A stretch of DNA of 64,000 bases from Candidatus Babelota bacterium (GCA_013286935.1 JABDES010000002.1:62001-126000), one strand, 5' to 3'; shown: positions 18,182 to 27,200, counted from the first letter of the stretch. Notes: a model not told the origin generated them from the letters alone. Program-made: numbers and translations.

Positions 18182-19921
18182 ATGAATATACTAAAAAAGA
18201 ATTTTATAATCAGCTTTTTCGTAGTCTTTGTCGCCATTGCTCATACAATTCCCCTACAAGCCGATGATGAAGAAGAACAACCACCAAAATTTTCACCTTG
18301 TCTTCGACCAGCCATCTTGTTTGACCAGTCCAGAGTGTTTCACAATAAATCATACGCGTACGCTCTCGCCCAGGAAGGTTTTTTTATTGAAGGTGTTAAT
18401 ATGGACGGAACGCCTTTGATTCAAGTGGATCCTAAAATTGATTCAGAAGCCCTGGACCACGCATTTGAAAGAGAGTTTATCAAGCAATGGCAGCTGATGT
18501 GCGCAAAAGAGCTTGTTTGCAATTCGGTCATACCGTTCGCGATTCCCCCCTGTGTCATATATGCAGTGTACCGTGGCGTAAAAACATTAATGACATCAGA
18601 GACCTTCTCCAACGCCCTTGCTACCGCCACAAATTCATCAAACAACAACATTCAAAGGCCCAGCGCAACCAACCCTCAAAAAAAAATGAATGAATGGACA
18701 ATATTTGAAGCAATACAAGAGGGTACGGCCAGAGGACTGGCCTTAGGGGCAAGCATTGGAACAGACGATTTTAACCCCAAGAAGTTTTTTACCGACAAAC
18801 CGTCAAGAATTAGCTTTGATAAGCTTCCCGTTTTTGCCAAAAATGCTGGGAGCATGGCTTCATCACTTTTGACTGTTAAAAATGATAAAGGGCAGGACGA
18901 ATTCTCATTTAAAGGTCTAGCAACTAGCGTAGGCGGTCTTGGCGCTGCATCAATAGTCACTACGATAGGCTCCCTTTTTTACGCAAAACAGTTGACTAAA
19001 TACTACACTACAGGATTAAACGCATTTTCAATGATGTGTAGCCCTACTCGAGAGCCCTTGTATGTCTATTGTCGTCAATACGCCATTAACAAACGACTCT
19101 TGAACTTTTTGGATAACAGCGAAGATCAGCGTTTGTATAGTGAATATGGAAGAATTCCATACATTGAAGAGGCATTTATATCCGGAAATACTAATGTTAT
19201 AAAGTCATTTTTGTCAGTACCAACCAAAAGCAAAAGGCCAGATTTTGATATGGATGAAGCATATCGATGTTTTGATCTTTACTCGCAACAAGCACAACAA
19301 ATATTGATGCGTACATGCGTCAACCACATAGAATCGTATCAAAGCACAATTGGCATTAATAGTAAATCGCGTGAATTTTTAAACCTTGTTTCTCCTCCAG
19401 GAGTTGGTAAAACAATGCTTGCACGCACAATGGCACGATTGATTGGTGTTCCTGTAGAAACAGTCTGTTTGGCTGATGGAACTATTGAAAAAATATTTGG
19501 ATCTTCCGAAAATCCCGGATGGATTCTAGAAGCAATGGGTCGCCTTGGGTCAAGAAATGGCATACTATTTTTTGACGAACTTGACAGAGTAACAGATGAT
19601 AGAAAGCTATTGTCCGTTTTATTGCCATTCTTAGAACCTAGCGAAAAGAAATTTTATAGCCCCTATCTGCAGCGCACTATTGATGTAAGCCACTTATTAA
19701 TCATAGTTGCCGGAAACTTTTCATTTAAAGATCCAGCATTACTGAGTCGTTTTCATGCATTAAAAACCGTTCCTTTAAATATCGTTAATCCAAGCCGACT
19801 TGGAAAAATTGTAACGGAAGATTACTTATATTCAAAATTACTCCCCTATGAGCGCGAATTGTTATCAAACAACCTCAAGGAGCAGTGGGCTCAGCAGGTC
19901 AGTCAGTACGTCTCTGACTGA
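18182..19921 (+). CDS. Membrane-associated Lon-like AAA ATPase
   Basis: The start is set at ATG 18182, 8 bases after GAAGG, giving 579 residues. A signal or anchor segment (about residues 8-24) precedes a roughly 330-residue unknown region with further hydrophobic stretches near 115-137 and 245-265. The AAA module follows: Walker A 'PPGVGKTMLA' (about residue 405), Walker B 'ILFFDELDR', and 'LLIIVAGN' as sensor 1. The order most resembles Lon's ATPase, but no Lon protease domain follows. The reading frame ends at a TGA, and the +1 frame continues open for 33 more codons to TAA at 20021, so the natural C-terminus may be longer. Its substrate is unknown. Confidence 0.8.
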   Translation: MNILKKNFIISFFVVFVAIAHTIPLQADDEEEQPPKFSPCLRPAILFDQSRVFHNKSYAYALAQEGFFIEGVNMDGTPLIQVDPKIDSEALDHAFEREFIKQWQLMCAKELVCNSVIPFAIPPCVIYAVYRGVKTLMTSETFSNALATATNSSNNNIQRPSATNPQKKMNEWTIFEAIQEGTARGLALGASIGTDDFNPKKFFTDKPSRISFDKLPVFAKNAGSMASSLLTVKNDKGQDEFSFKGLATSVGGLGAASIVTTIGSLFYAKQLTKYYTTGLNAFSMMCSPTREPLYVYCRQYAINKRLLNFLDNSEDQRLYSEYGRIPYIEEAFISGNTNVIKSFLSVPTKSKRPDFDMDEAYRCFDLYSQQAQQILMRTCVNHIESYQSTIGINSKSREFLNLVSPPGVGKTMLARTMARLIGVPVETVCLADGTIEKIFGSSENPGWILEAMGRLGSRNGILFFDELDRVTDDRKLLSVLLPFLEPSEKKFYSPYLQRTIDVSHLLIIVAGNFSFKDPALLSRFHALKTVPLNIVNPSRLGKIVTEDYLYSKLLPYERELLSNNLKEQWAQQVSQYVSD

Positions 19922-20021
19922 GCAGGATTACGGGTCCTTTCGTGACGCTCAAGCCAAGCTTGACACTCTCATAGGCGATTGGCGGGTTGAAAGATGGGCC
20001 GCGACACACGGCCGCACCTAA
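19920..20021 (+). pseudogene. Possible frameshifted C-terminal extension of the AAA gene
   Basis: In the +1 frame directly at the AAA stop codon, 33 codons (starting EQDYGSFRDAQAKLD, ending ATHGRT) run to a TAA at 20019-20021. The text is protein-like and clearly richer in G+C than its surroundings. A single-base deletion or sequencing error in 'tctctgactgag' would explain it. Confidence 0.4.
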
Positions 20022-20051
20022 AAATAACAAATTTCAACATTAAGGCTTGAG

Positions 20052-20258
20052 CTATTCCACACTAACAGCGTTTCCATAAAACTGTTGCTTCATACCAACT
20101 TTTTTATGCAACAAAAGCCCATTGGTTAAAAGAGCCGCAACGATAACCAATACCATGCCGACCATGATATAGTCATTGAGGTCTAACCTAAACGTATTCA
20201 AACATTTTATTTTTTTTACGGACGGCTTCATCTTGCCATACATATCAGTATTCAGCAT
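20052..20258 (-). CDS. Small single-pass membrane protein after dnaB
   Basis: A 68-residue peptide starting at an ATG that overlaps the last codons of dnaB by 14 bases. It has one hydrophobic segment, 'YIMVGMVLVIVAALLTNGLL' (about residues 30-49), and a Lys-rich N-terminus, which predicts the N-terminus inside. No family was recognised. The overlap suggests translational coupling with dnaB. Confidence 0.5.
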   Translation of the reverse strand: MLNTDMYGKMKPSVKKIKCLNTFRLDLNDYIMVGMVLVIVAALLTNGLLLHKKVGMKQQFYGNAVSVE

Positions 20259-21630
20259 GTGTATCCTCAAATTTGGTCAACTCCTTGGTAAAGTTTAAAT
20301 ACACAGTACCTGTTGGCCCATTTCGTTGTTTTCCTATGATCACTTCTGCCTGCATTGGGCGCTCTGTATCCGTATTGTATACTACCTCGCGATATAAAAA
20401 CATAATAACATCTGCATCCTGCTCTATTGCGCCAGACTCTCGTAAATCAGACAAGATTGGACGTTTTTCCATGCGACTATCTACAGCTCTGGAAAGTTGT
20501 GACAGTGCAATAATCGGAACATTAAGCTCTTTTGATAAAGCTTTGAGCGAGCGAGATATTTCTGATACCTCCTGATGCCTATTTTCATGTTTACGAACAG
20601 AATAAAGTAACTGCAAGTAGTCGATGATGATCAACTGAACATTATGTTCGGCTTTTAGACGCCTTGCCTTTGCTCTTAACTCATTAATGTCAAGCATTGC
20701 AGTATCATCTATTAAAATTTTTGTTTGCGACAAGCGAGCCGCAGCGTTAGTGAGCCCAACCCATTCTTGCGAACTAAGAGTCGCATTACGTATATTTTGG
20801 TGCGGTATTGATGAAAGAGAAGATAACAATCTCAAAGTAAGTTGCTCGCCTGACATTTCCAAAGAAAAGACTCCAACCACGACACCTGCCGCAGAAGCAT
20901 TTTCTGCAATACAGAGCGCAAGTGCTGTTTTACCCATAGATGGACGAGCGGCAAGCACAATAAGGTCGCTTTTTTGAAAACCGGAAGTCATCTGGTCCAA
21001 GCGTTGATAACCGGATGCTATACCAGTTACACCCTTGCTATGCGTTTTTATATCAGACAGATGTTGAAACGTCTTTTTTAACCAAATATCAATCTGTACA
21101 AACGAATTTTTTGTACGCTTATTTGTAATTTCAAAAATTATTTTTTCCGCCGAGTCAAGCACTGAGCCTATGCCATCTTCATTTTGCCTATAACATTGAG
21201 TAATAATTGCAGAGGCAGAACTGATAAGTTGTCGCAACGTTGCTTTTTCTTTAAGGATGTGAGAATGTTGCTCAATCAATCCTACCGATGGTAAATCCTC
21301 TTGCAAACCGATCAGATACGTAAGTCCACCAACCGACTCAAGAAGGTTTTTTTTTGACAGTTCATCCTGAAGAGTTATCAAATCAGGACGCTTATTGCGC
21401 CCAACAAGCTCAGAAATAGTCTGATAAATTATTCGATGGCTAGGCAGATGAAAATCGTCAGATAGCAATAGTTCGGACACAAGGACAAAATGTTCATCAT
21501 TTAACAGTAAAGCACCTAGAATTGATCGTTCAGCCTCTATGCTTACCGGCAACTTCAACCCCTTCGACACGGAAAGAGTTGATGGGGAAAAAGTATCCGC
21601 ACTCACATTGTTCTCTGTCAAGGTGTTCAT
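20245..21630 (-). CDS. dnaB: Replicative DNA helicase DnaB
   Basis: A 461-residue DnaB. The N-terminal domain begins 'LPVSIEAERSILGALLLNDE'. The RecA-like domain has Walker A 'AARPSMGKTALAL' (about residue 205), Walker B 'LIIIDYLQLL' and 'SQLSRAVDSR'. The C-terminus contains 'RNGPTGTVYLNF', the usual end. It unwinds DNA at the fork and recruits primase. The ATG at 21630 is preferred over an in-frame TTG 12 bases earlier. It follows rplI in the same direction, a gene order found in many bacteria. Confidence 0.95.
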   Translation of the reverse strand: MNTLTENNVSADTFSPSTLSVSKGLKLPVSIEAERSILGALLLNDEHFVLVSELLLSDDFHLPSHRIIYQTISELVGRNKRPDLITLQDELSKKNLLESVGGLTYLIGLQEDLPSVGLIEQHSHILKEKATLRQLISSASAIITQCYRQNEDGIGSVLDSAEKIIFEITNKRTKNSFVQIDIWLKKTFQHLSDIKTHSKGVTGIASGYQRLDQMTSGFQKSDLIVLAARPSMGKTALALCIAENASAAGVVVGVFSLEMSGEQLTLRLLSSLSSIPHQNIRNATLSSQEWVGLTNAAARLSQTKILIDDTAMLDINELRAKARRLKAEHNVQLIIIDYLQLLYSVRKHENRHQEVSEISRSLKALSKELNVPIIALSQLSRAVDSRMEKRPILSDLRESGAIEQDADVIMFLYREVVYNTDTERPMQAEVIIGKQRNGPTGTVYLNFTKELTKFEDTHAEY

Positions 21631-21676
21631 ATAAACGTCCAACTATCAATCAAAGCTGTTTAGATTTAGATTATAT

Positions 21677-22120
21677 TTATTCGGGCAGTATATGCACTTG
21701 CAGCGTCGGCTTTAAACGAGAGGTTAACTTGATAACAACTTCAAAGTTGCCTTTGCTTTTAATCGCCTTAGCAAACTCCACTTGACTCTTTGCAACCATT
21801 ATCCCCTGCTTTGCCAGACCCTCAACTACATCGTGCGCATTGATTGCGCCATATAATTTCCCATCATCATGCATCTTCTTTTTTAAAGATAATTTGATTA
21901 CCTTTATTTTTTCTGCAAGCAACGAAGTTTGAGTAGCGATTGCTTCCTTTTTGTATTCAACTTTTTTGTGGTGAGTAAGAAAGCTAGATTCATTGTTAGC
22001 AGTAACTTCCTTGGCTAGCTGTCTAGGAAGCAGATAATTTCTGGCGTATCCATCCTCGACCTTTTTAATCTCTCCTGCCAAGCCAACATGCACTATGTCT
22101 TTAAGTAAAAATACTTTCAT
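21677..22120 (-). CDS. rplI: 50S ribosomal protein L9
   Basis: A 147-residue L9. The N-terminal 'MKVFLLKDIVHVGLAGEIKK' and 'VEDGYARNYLLPRQLA' are diagnostic, followed by the long central helix and the C-terminal domain with 'DGKLYGAINAHDVVEGL'. It binds 23S rRNA near the L1 stalk. An AGGA ribosome binding site precedes the ATG. The gene leads the rplI-dnaB run. Confidence 0.96.
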   Translation of the reverse strand: MKVFLLKDIVHVGLAGEIKKVEDGYARNYLLPRQLAKEVTANNESSFLTHHKKVEYKKEAIATQTSLLAEKIKVIKLSLKKKMHDDGKLYGAINAHDVVEGLAKQGIMVAKSQVEFAKAIKSKGNFEVVIKLTSRLKPTLQVHILPE

Positions 22121-22398
22121 AATAAAATCCTATCATGCGTAGAAGTGATCAAATAGGTTCGCTGGTTTTTTTGAGCATAAAGGAACCATGCGTTATTGAA
22201 AATAAGTGTAGCAAAGATCTTTCTAAAATCAAAATCCTACTTGTCCGGCAAATATGTTACCTGGCCATAGCCAACCATTCGTACATCAAAAAAACCAAAG
22301 GCTGGAAGGTTGATAAGCTATTATCTTTGATTTAACATTAGGACCACCATACGTATCTTAGCATTTACCAGTCACACTAAAACGATAAAGGAAATACA

Positions 22399-22776
22399 AT
22401 GAAAATAGTACTGATGTTGGCAAGTATTACCTACTGTACCATGCCTTATGCTGCACAAGACTCTAATATTCATCGCACAACACAAGCATACAACACAATC
22501 ACATTACCAGCGGCTGGGGTTTTAGAGGAGCGTCTTTTTCAAGAAGAGGCAATAAAGGCTTTTTGCCAAAAAACCAACCTCATCAAACAATTGGCAAACC
22601 TAAAAGGCCACCCAACCGGAGTTGTTCAGGTTGTCGAAATAGGCTTGTTTCGATATAAGCATATGTCAACAAAGCATTTTGATCTGTCGCCTCACAGGCA
22701 TACGATTATTGAACGAATCTTGCAAGATCACCCAGAAGCAATAGAGGACCTAAAAGCACGACGACTTTTATCGTAA
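22399..22776 (+). CDS. Small exported protein, paralogue A
   Basis: A 125-residue protein with signal peptide (MKIVLMLASITYCTMPYAAQ) and AAGGA ribosome binding site. No known family. Its second half ('GHPTGVVQVVEIGLFRYKHM' and 'ILQDHPEAIEDLKARRLL') aligns with the next gene ('WHPVSIVTMIELYLLEHKKS' and 'LLQDHPEILKKLESKGLL'), so the two are tandem paralogues in a probable two-gene operon 30 bases apart. Confidence 0.7.
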   Translation: MKIVLMLASITYCTMPYAAQDSNIHRTTQAYNTITLPAAGVLEERLFQEEAIKAFCQKTNLIKQLANLKGHPTGVVQVVEIGLFRYKHMSTKHFDLSPHRHTIIERILQDHPEAIEDLKARRLLS

Positions 22777-22806
22777 TAGATAACATTGAATATCAAAGGA
22801 TAATAC

Positions 22807-23256
22807 ATGCGCCAAAGCTTTAATCCATACTTTTCATGTACGTCGCTCATCACACTTGCCCTTGTGTCGACTACATTCACATCTCTCTTGCCGTGCCAAG
22901 TGGTATTATCTCCAAAAGAAAAAATGCACATGATAGCGAAAACAATGGCCAATGCTGATGCAATACAGATGCCAACAACCGATACATTGTGGCAATACCT
23001 TAAAGATCAAGGGTTAGATGCTATCGTAAGAGGTACAGACGTAGTTGAAGATTTAGCCGAAAAAAAATGGCACCCTGTATCCATAGTCACGATGATAGAG
23101 TTGTATCTCTTAGAGCATAAGAAATCTATTAAAGAGAGTAACCCTTCACAATGCGAAGCTATTGATGAGGGCAAAACGAAGATAATACGGACACTCTTGC
23201 AAGATCACCCAGAAATACTAAAAAAACTCGAATCAAAAGGACTTTTGGGTCTATAA
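22807..23256 (+). CDS. Small exported protein, paralogue B
   Basis: A 149-residue paralogue of the preceding gene, with a signal peptide (hydrophobic stretch about residues 10-30) and an AAAGGA ribosome binding site. The conserved C-terminal LLQDHPE block is kept. The remainder is helical, without recognised motifs. Probably cotranscribed with paralogue A. Confidence 0.7.
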   Translation: MRQSFNPYFSCTSLITLALVSTTFTSLLPCQVVLSPKEKMHMIAKTMANADAIQMPTTDTLWQYLKDQGLDAIVRGTDVVEDLAEKKWHPVSIVTMIELYLLEHKKSIKESNPSQCEAIDEGKTKIIRTLLQDHPEILKKLESKGLLGL

Positions 23257-23349
23257 ACATCACAAATAGCCATTGCAAGGGTAGTCACGCGGTAAATAAT
23301 GGCAAAAATCAGCCATAGGAAGCTCCATAGAAACTATTAGCACAAAATC

Positions 23350-23378
23350 TTGTCTTTTCCAATAGAATAATCTATACT
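23350..23378 (+). promoter_or_regulatory. Sigma70-like promoter of three-gene surface cluster
   Basis: TTGTCT (23350-23355), a 17-base spacer and TATACT (23373-23378). It lies about 60 bases before the first gene of the run 23437-27195, whose members overlap or nearly touch. Confidence 0.5.
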
Positions 23379-23436
23379 CCTATATGAGTAATAATCTTTT
23401 TTTTGCATTATTCAAATTGCATATGGAGTAACCGCT

Positions 23437-24783
23437 ATGATTAATAAACAATACGCTTTTGCAATAGTAAAATCTCTTTTTGTATGGCTTGCTGTGGTGT
23501 TTGGAGTGGCTGATATATGTGCTAGTCAATCACCAAGCGATTCCACAAGAAAAGTCTCATTTAATATTGCTACACAGCCTGGTCGCATAAAAAAACCATC
23601 ACAAAAAACAACGGTGGCAGAATTGACGGTTCCTGAAATGATTCAGAAGGCAAAAATCTTGCAGAGTAATATCAATGACCAAGAACAGGATATAGCCAAT
23701 TTAGATGCCAAGATTAAGGAGACAAGTCAAAATTTGGATGTTAGCTTTATGCTCGGCAACCTGTTACCGCTCCAACAACAAAAAGCAAATAGCCTCAATG
23801 CTCTTGGGCGCCTTTTAAATGAAAAAGCAGATTTAGATGATACAATTAATGAAGAAATAAGCTCCCTGACTCGTGAAAATATACCTGGAATTGATGAATG
23901 GGAGATTAGTTCAAAGGGTGCAAAAGAGAGGGAAATAGAAAATAAATTGCATAAGGTGCAACAAGATCTTCAACAACTAAAAACAGCAAATATTATACCT
24001 GATATGCCCTACAGCTCTAAAATCAAAGCAGCTGAGGCAAACAAACAATACAAGCAAACAAAAGCTGCAGTCAAAAGCACGATTCAAAAATCCTTTCCGC
24101 AAAGAGAAGAGGATCTAAGAAGGAGGCTTGAAATAGAGGCCAATTCCAATGCAAAAAGAGAACTATTAAAAAAGCTTGAATTTGCTACAACAGCGCGAAT
24201 GCATCTCGAAAGACAAGACCCGAATACAGATTTGAATGCTTTGCTCAAAAAACACGACGAAGCTTTTGAAGAGCTTGAAAAAGAATATGCTGCTCTCAAT
24301 CAAAGCCAAAAAACAACGCAAGGGACTGAATTGTCACAGAGCGAGAAAGAAGAAGAAGAAGGAAAGCCTCGACAGCAAGGGGAAGAGCAGGAAGCAGACA
24401 AGGATCTAGTGATAGGGGAGCTTGAGTTTGATAATCCTAGTGACACGACTACAGATGAAGATCTCAATCCACAAGAACCAGACAAGACAGAAACCGAGCA
24501 ATCAACAGAAACAATAGGGGAAAAACCAAGCCAATCACCTGCTGACCAGCCTCCAACAATAACAAATCAACCTTCATCGGCATCTAAGGCGCAAATCCCA
24601 CCTGAGCCAAAAAAAGAATCCTCAGGTTTTACAACGTCCAAAAAAGTTGGCGGAGCGCTCATTGGCATAGCGGGCATAGCAATAACTGCGTATGCTTTAA
24701 TGCGCGCGTACCGCGCATACCAAGATTACAAAAAATCACAAAACGTTACTCATAACAGGGACTCTACTAATGAACCTCTATAG
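23437..24783 (+). CDS. Exported coiled-coil protein with conserved C-terminal anchor, member 1
   Basis: A 448-residue protein with signal peptide (hydrophobic residues about 9-27) and GGAG ribosome binding site. Residues about 60-300 are almost continuous Glu/Lys/Gln heptad-like coiled coil. Then comes an acidic Pro/Thr/Gln low-complexity linker (about 300-395), a hydrophobic segment 'GGALIGIAGIAITAYALM' and the basic tail 'RAYRAYQDYK'. The final part is nearly identical to the next gene at DNA level. It overlaps the next gene by 14 bases. The architecture suggests an elongated envelope or surface fibre anchored at its C-terminus. No known family was recognised. Confidence 0.8.
   Translation: MINKQYAFAIVKSLFVWLAVVFGVADICASQSPSDSTRKVSFNIATQPGRIKKPSQKTTVAELTVPEMIQKAKILQSNINDQEQDIANLDAKIKETSQNLDVSFMLGNLLPLQQQKANSLNALGRLLNEKADLDDTINEEISSLTRENIPGIDEWEISSKGAKEREIENKLHKVQQDLQQLKTANIIPDMPYSSKIKAAEANKQYKQTKAAVKSTIQKSFPQREEDLRRRLEIEANSNAKRELLKKLEFATTARMHLERQDPNTDLNALLKKHDEAFEELEKEYAALNQSQKTTQGTELSQSEKEEEEGKPRQQGEEQEADKDLVIGELEFDNPSDTTTDEDLNPQEPDKTETEQSTETIGEKPSQSPADQPPTITNQPSSASKAQIPPEPKKESSGFTTSKKVGGALIGIAGIAITAYALMRAYRAYQDYKKSQNVTHNRDSTNEPL
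24616..24744 (+). repeat. 129-bp direct repeat, copy 1 (anchor cassette)
   Basis: This 129-base stretch encodes the C-terminal anchor of member 1 and is nearly identical to 25862-25990 in member 2, with scattered mostly silent differences. It contains the palindrome ATGCGCG/CGCGCAT. Confidence 0.85.
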
Positions 24784-26029
24784 CAACCAATTTAGACTGA
24801 TTTTAATAGCAATAGCCTGCTTATTGGGACACATGTGTCTTGAAAGCAAGGGCGCTTTTGGTGAAGGTTTTGATGAGCAATACGCAATCAAAACAATATC
24901 AGACTACAATCCAGACTACACCGCTGTAGACAAAAAAACACGAGAGACGAACTTGAAGACCCTAGCAAATTTCAAAAAAGGCCTGCAGGCAAAGAAAGAC
25001 TTAGCAAAATTGAGCATTGGAATGGGCCAATCTACGTTTTGTTGGGAATACAACTTAACAGAAATAAACCTTAAAAATATTAACACGGCATTAGAAAAAA
25101 TTGGACTTATAGAAGAGGGCTTTAGGAAAGCAGCGCAATCCATGCCAAACAATCCACCACAAGTCCCTACCGCCGAACTTGTCGTTGCAACAAACACCAC
25201 GCCACAAACAAGTAGTCAACAAGAACTACCACCACCATCACCACCACCACCACCGCTATCACCAAGAAACACTGAATCACCATCGTCGCACCAGCCTCCA
25301 CCACTGCCAACAAAGCCGTCAGAGTCGGAGGAAAAGACAGCGACACCAATACAGCTACCAGAATCTCAAAAAGTGCAGCCTGAGAGTGACACAACTGCGC
25401 CAATACCACCGACATCACAACCTTCAACTGATGATCAAGAGGTTACAAAAACAAACATAGCGCCACAGCCTGATTGGATAAACTCTTTAGATGCAGCATC
25501 TGAAAGAAGAGATATTAACGAGAATGAGCTGATCCATGCATTCTTAGATATATCGGAATCAGCTACGCTTGATGAGTTAGAGGGCAAGTTGCTGAAAGAA
25601 AAAGAGAACAATGCGCAAAAGGCGTTCCGCCATGGAGACACAATTTGGAATCGAGCCAAAATGCAAAATGGACTCACAATTAAGAAATTATTGAGTGCGA
25701 TTAGCTATTTGAAACAACAGACAAAAAATCAAGAAGAGCAAGAAAAAAGGACTCAGTGGTTAGCTGGGGTGGATGCATCAATGAAGAAAAATACAGAAGA
25801 GAGAAACAGAGAACGCCTAAAGAAAAAAGATCAAAACAAACGGGAAGCACAAACTCCACAAGAATCCTCAGGCCTTACAACGCACAAAAAAGTTGGCGGG
25901 GCGCTTATTGGCATAGCGGGCATAGCGATAACTGCGTATGCCTTAATGCGCGCGTACCGCGCATACCAAGATTATAAAGCATCACAAAATGCTAATTGCG
26001 ATCCAGAAACAAACATCCAGGGTGAATAA
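24770..26029 (+). CDS. Exported low-complexity protein with conserved C-terminal anchor, member 2
   Basis: A 419-residue protein starting inside the end of member 1. The signal peptide contains 'LILIAIACLLGHMCLESKG'. A helical region precedes a long Pro/Ser/Gln tract (about residues 140-235) encoded partly by CCA/CAC runs. A second charged helical region follows, then the same anchor as member 1, 'GGALIGIAGIAITAYALM' and 'RAYRAYQDYK'. Outside the anchor the two proteins do not align clearly, which implies shuffling of a shared C-terminal cassette onto different bodies. Confidence 0.8.
   Translation: MNLYSNQFRLILIAIACLLGHMCLESKGAFGEGFDEQYAIKTISDYNPDYTAVDKKTRETNLKTLANFKKGLQAKKDLAKLSIGMGQSTFCWEYNLTEINLKNINTALEKIGLIEEGFRKAAQSMPNNPPQVPTAELVVATNTTPQTSSQQELPPPSPPPPPLSPRNTESPSSHQPPPLPTKPSESEEKTATPIQLPESQKVQPESDTTAPIPPTSQPSTDDQEVTKTNIAPQPDWINSLDAASERRDINENELIHAFLDISESATLDELEGKLLKEKENNAQKAFRHGDTIWNRAKMQNGLTIKKLLSAISYLKQQTKNQEEQEKRTQWLAGVDASMKKNTEERNRERLKKKDQNKREAQTPQESSGLTTHKKVGGALIGIAGIAITAYALMRAYRAYQDYKASQNANCDPETNIQGE
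25862..25990 (+). repeat. 129-bp direct repeat, copy 2 (anchor cassette)
   Basis: Second copy of the anchor cassette, the same length as 24616-24744 and nearly identical to it. Confidence 0.85.
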
Positions 26030-26031
26030 AA

Positions 26032-27195
26032 ATGAGCTTCAATAAAAATCAACTCGCGATACTTTTTATATCTATATTCTGTCTGCTTGGCCACACTTGC
26101 TTTGATGCAAAATGCTCAATGGAGGATTTTGATGCAACGTTTTTGCCATATCCAGATCAGGTTGAAAAACGCCTAAAAAGCTTTACGCCAAACATAGAAA
26201 CATTAAAGGAGTACAAAGCTACGCTTTTAAAAGAGCGAGACGATGCAGTATTTGACTTAAAGATAATTAGAGATTTTTACATACGAAACTCCAGAATTAA
26301 AACAATTGCTCAAATTGATAATCTACTAAAGGATATTGAAATTATCGAAGGCAATATAAACAATCCGCCAAAGCCTTTGGTGCAAAATCCAGAATTCTCT
26401 ACAATTGTCCCTCAAGGCAATACTCAACCATTAACAGTAGAAACACCACAAGGACAGTCGTTAGCACCGTCATCATCATCATCATCACAAGCAGAAGCGA
26501 CACAAAAAACAGCAGAAACTTCATCGACACAGCCACTTCCACAAACTCAGCCGCTAGACAAAGAGCAATTACAGGCAGATCCAGGTTATTATCCAGTAGA
26601 TGAAGAAAAAAACGAGCGAGAGCGAGTCGCACTGAGAAAACAACAACAAGAGTATCATCTCAAAGCCCAAAGAAAAAAGGAGCAGGAACAAAGTCGCGAA
26701 GACAAAAAGAAGCTTGACAAGGAGATAAAAGAGCTTGGCGAAGAACTAGAAGAGCGCAACAAGAAGCAGCGCATCGAAGAGCAAGAAAAACTCAAGCAAA
26801 ATCAACTTGACAAGCAGACGCAACAGCGCGCCCAAGAACAAAAAGAAATCGAACAGATCAGAACTAACAACAAAAACAAGCAAGCAGAGGATCTTCGAAT
26901 CGCAACGGAGCGAGAGCAAGCAAAAATGAATGCGATATGGGACGAGCAAGACCGACGAAACGCGCAGAAGGAATCAAAGCCCGCCCAGCAAGATCAAGAC
27001 CAACAAAATCAACCAGAGATAACCGATCAAGACCAATCGCAAGCAACTCCTCCATCGCCCATGATAACTAGAGGTCGACTTGGGGCATTTATTGGCATGC
27101 TAGGCGCAGCAATAGGTCTGTATTATATAATTCATGCATACCGCCAACAGACCAATAAGACGGCAAAGTCAGTCGTAACCGAAGAAAAAAAATAA
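26032..27195 (+). CDS. Exported coiled-coil protein with related C-terminal anchor, member 3
   Basis: A 387-residue protein two bases after member 2. The signal peptide 'AILFISIFCLLGHTCFDAKC' resembles that of member 2 (both contain CLLGHxC). A Ser/Gln/Thr tract encoded by TCA repeats is followed by a very charged Glu/Lys/Arg/Gln coiled coil (about residues 200-310). The anchor is a diverged form, 'GAFIGMLGAAIGLYYIIHAY' then RQQ. It belongs to the same operon and architecture as members 1 and 2. Confidence 0.8.
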   Translation: MSFNKNQLAILFISIFCLLGHTCFDAKCSMEDFDATFLPYPDQVEKRLKSFTPNIETLKEYKATLLKERDDAVFDLKIIRDFYIRNSRIKTIAQIDNLLKDIEIIEGNINNPPKPLVQNPEFSTIVPQGNTQPLTVETPQGQSLAPSSSSSSQAEATQKTAETSSTQPLPQTQPLDKEQLQADPGYYPVDEEKNERERVALRKQQQEYHLKAQRKKEQEQSREDKKKLDKEIKELGEELEERNKKQRIEEQEKLKQNQLDKQTQQRAQEQKEIEQIRTNNKNKQAEDLRIATEREQAKMNAIWDEQDRRNAQKESKPAQQDQDQQNQPEITDQDQSQATPPSPMITRGRLGAFIGMLGAAIGLYYIIHAYRQQTNKTAKSVVTEEKK

Positions 27196-27200
27196 CCACA

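Noticed and set aside
22135-22335. 66-codon forward frame upstream of the small exported paralogues
   Set aside because: No ribosome binding site, no domain, unusual composition. The gap 22121-22398 otherwise shows nothing.
25167-25427. Val-rich reverse frame
   Set aside because: It arises from the CCA/CAC runs of the Pro-rich linker read backwards.
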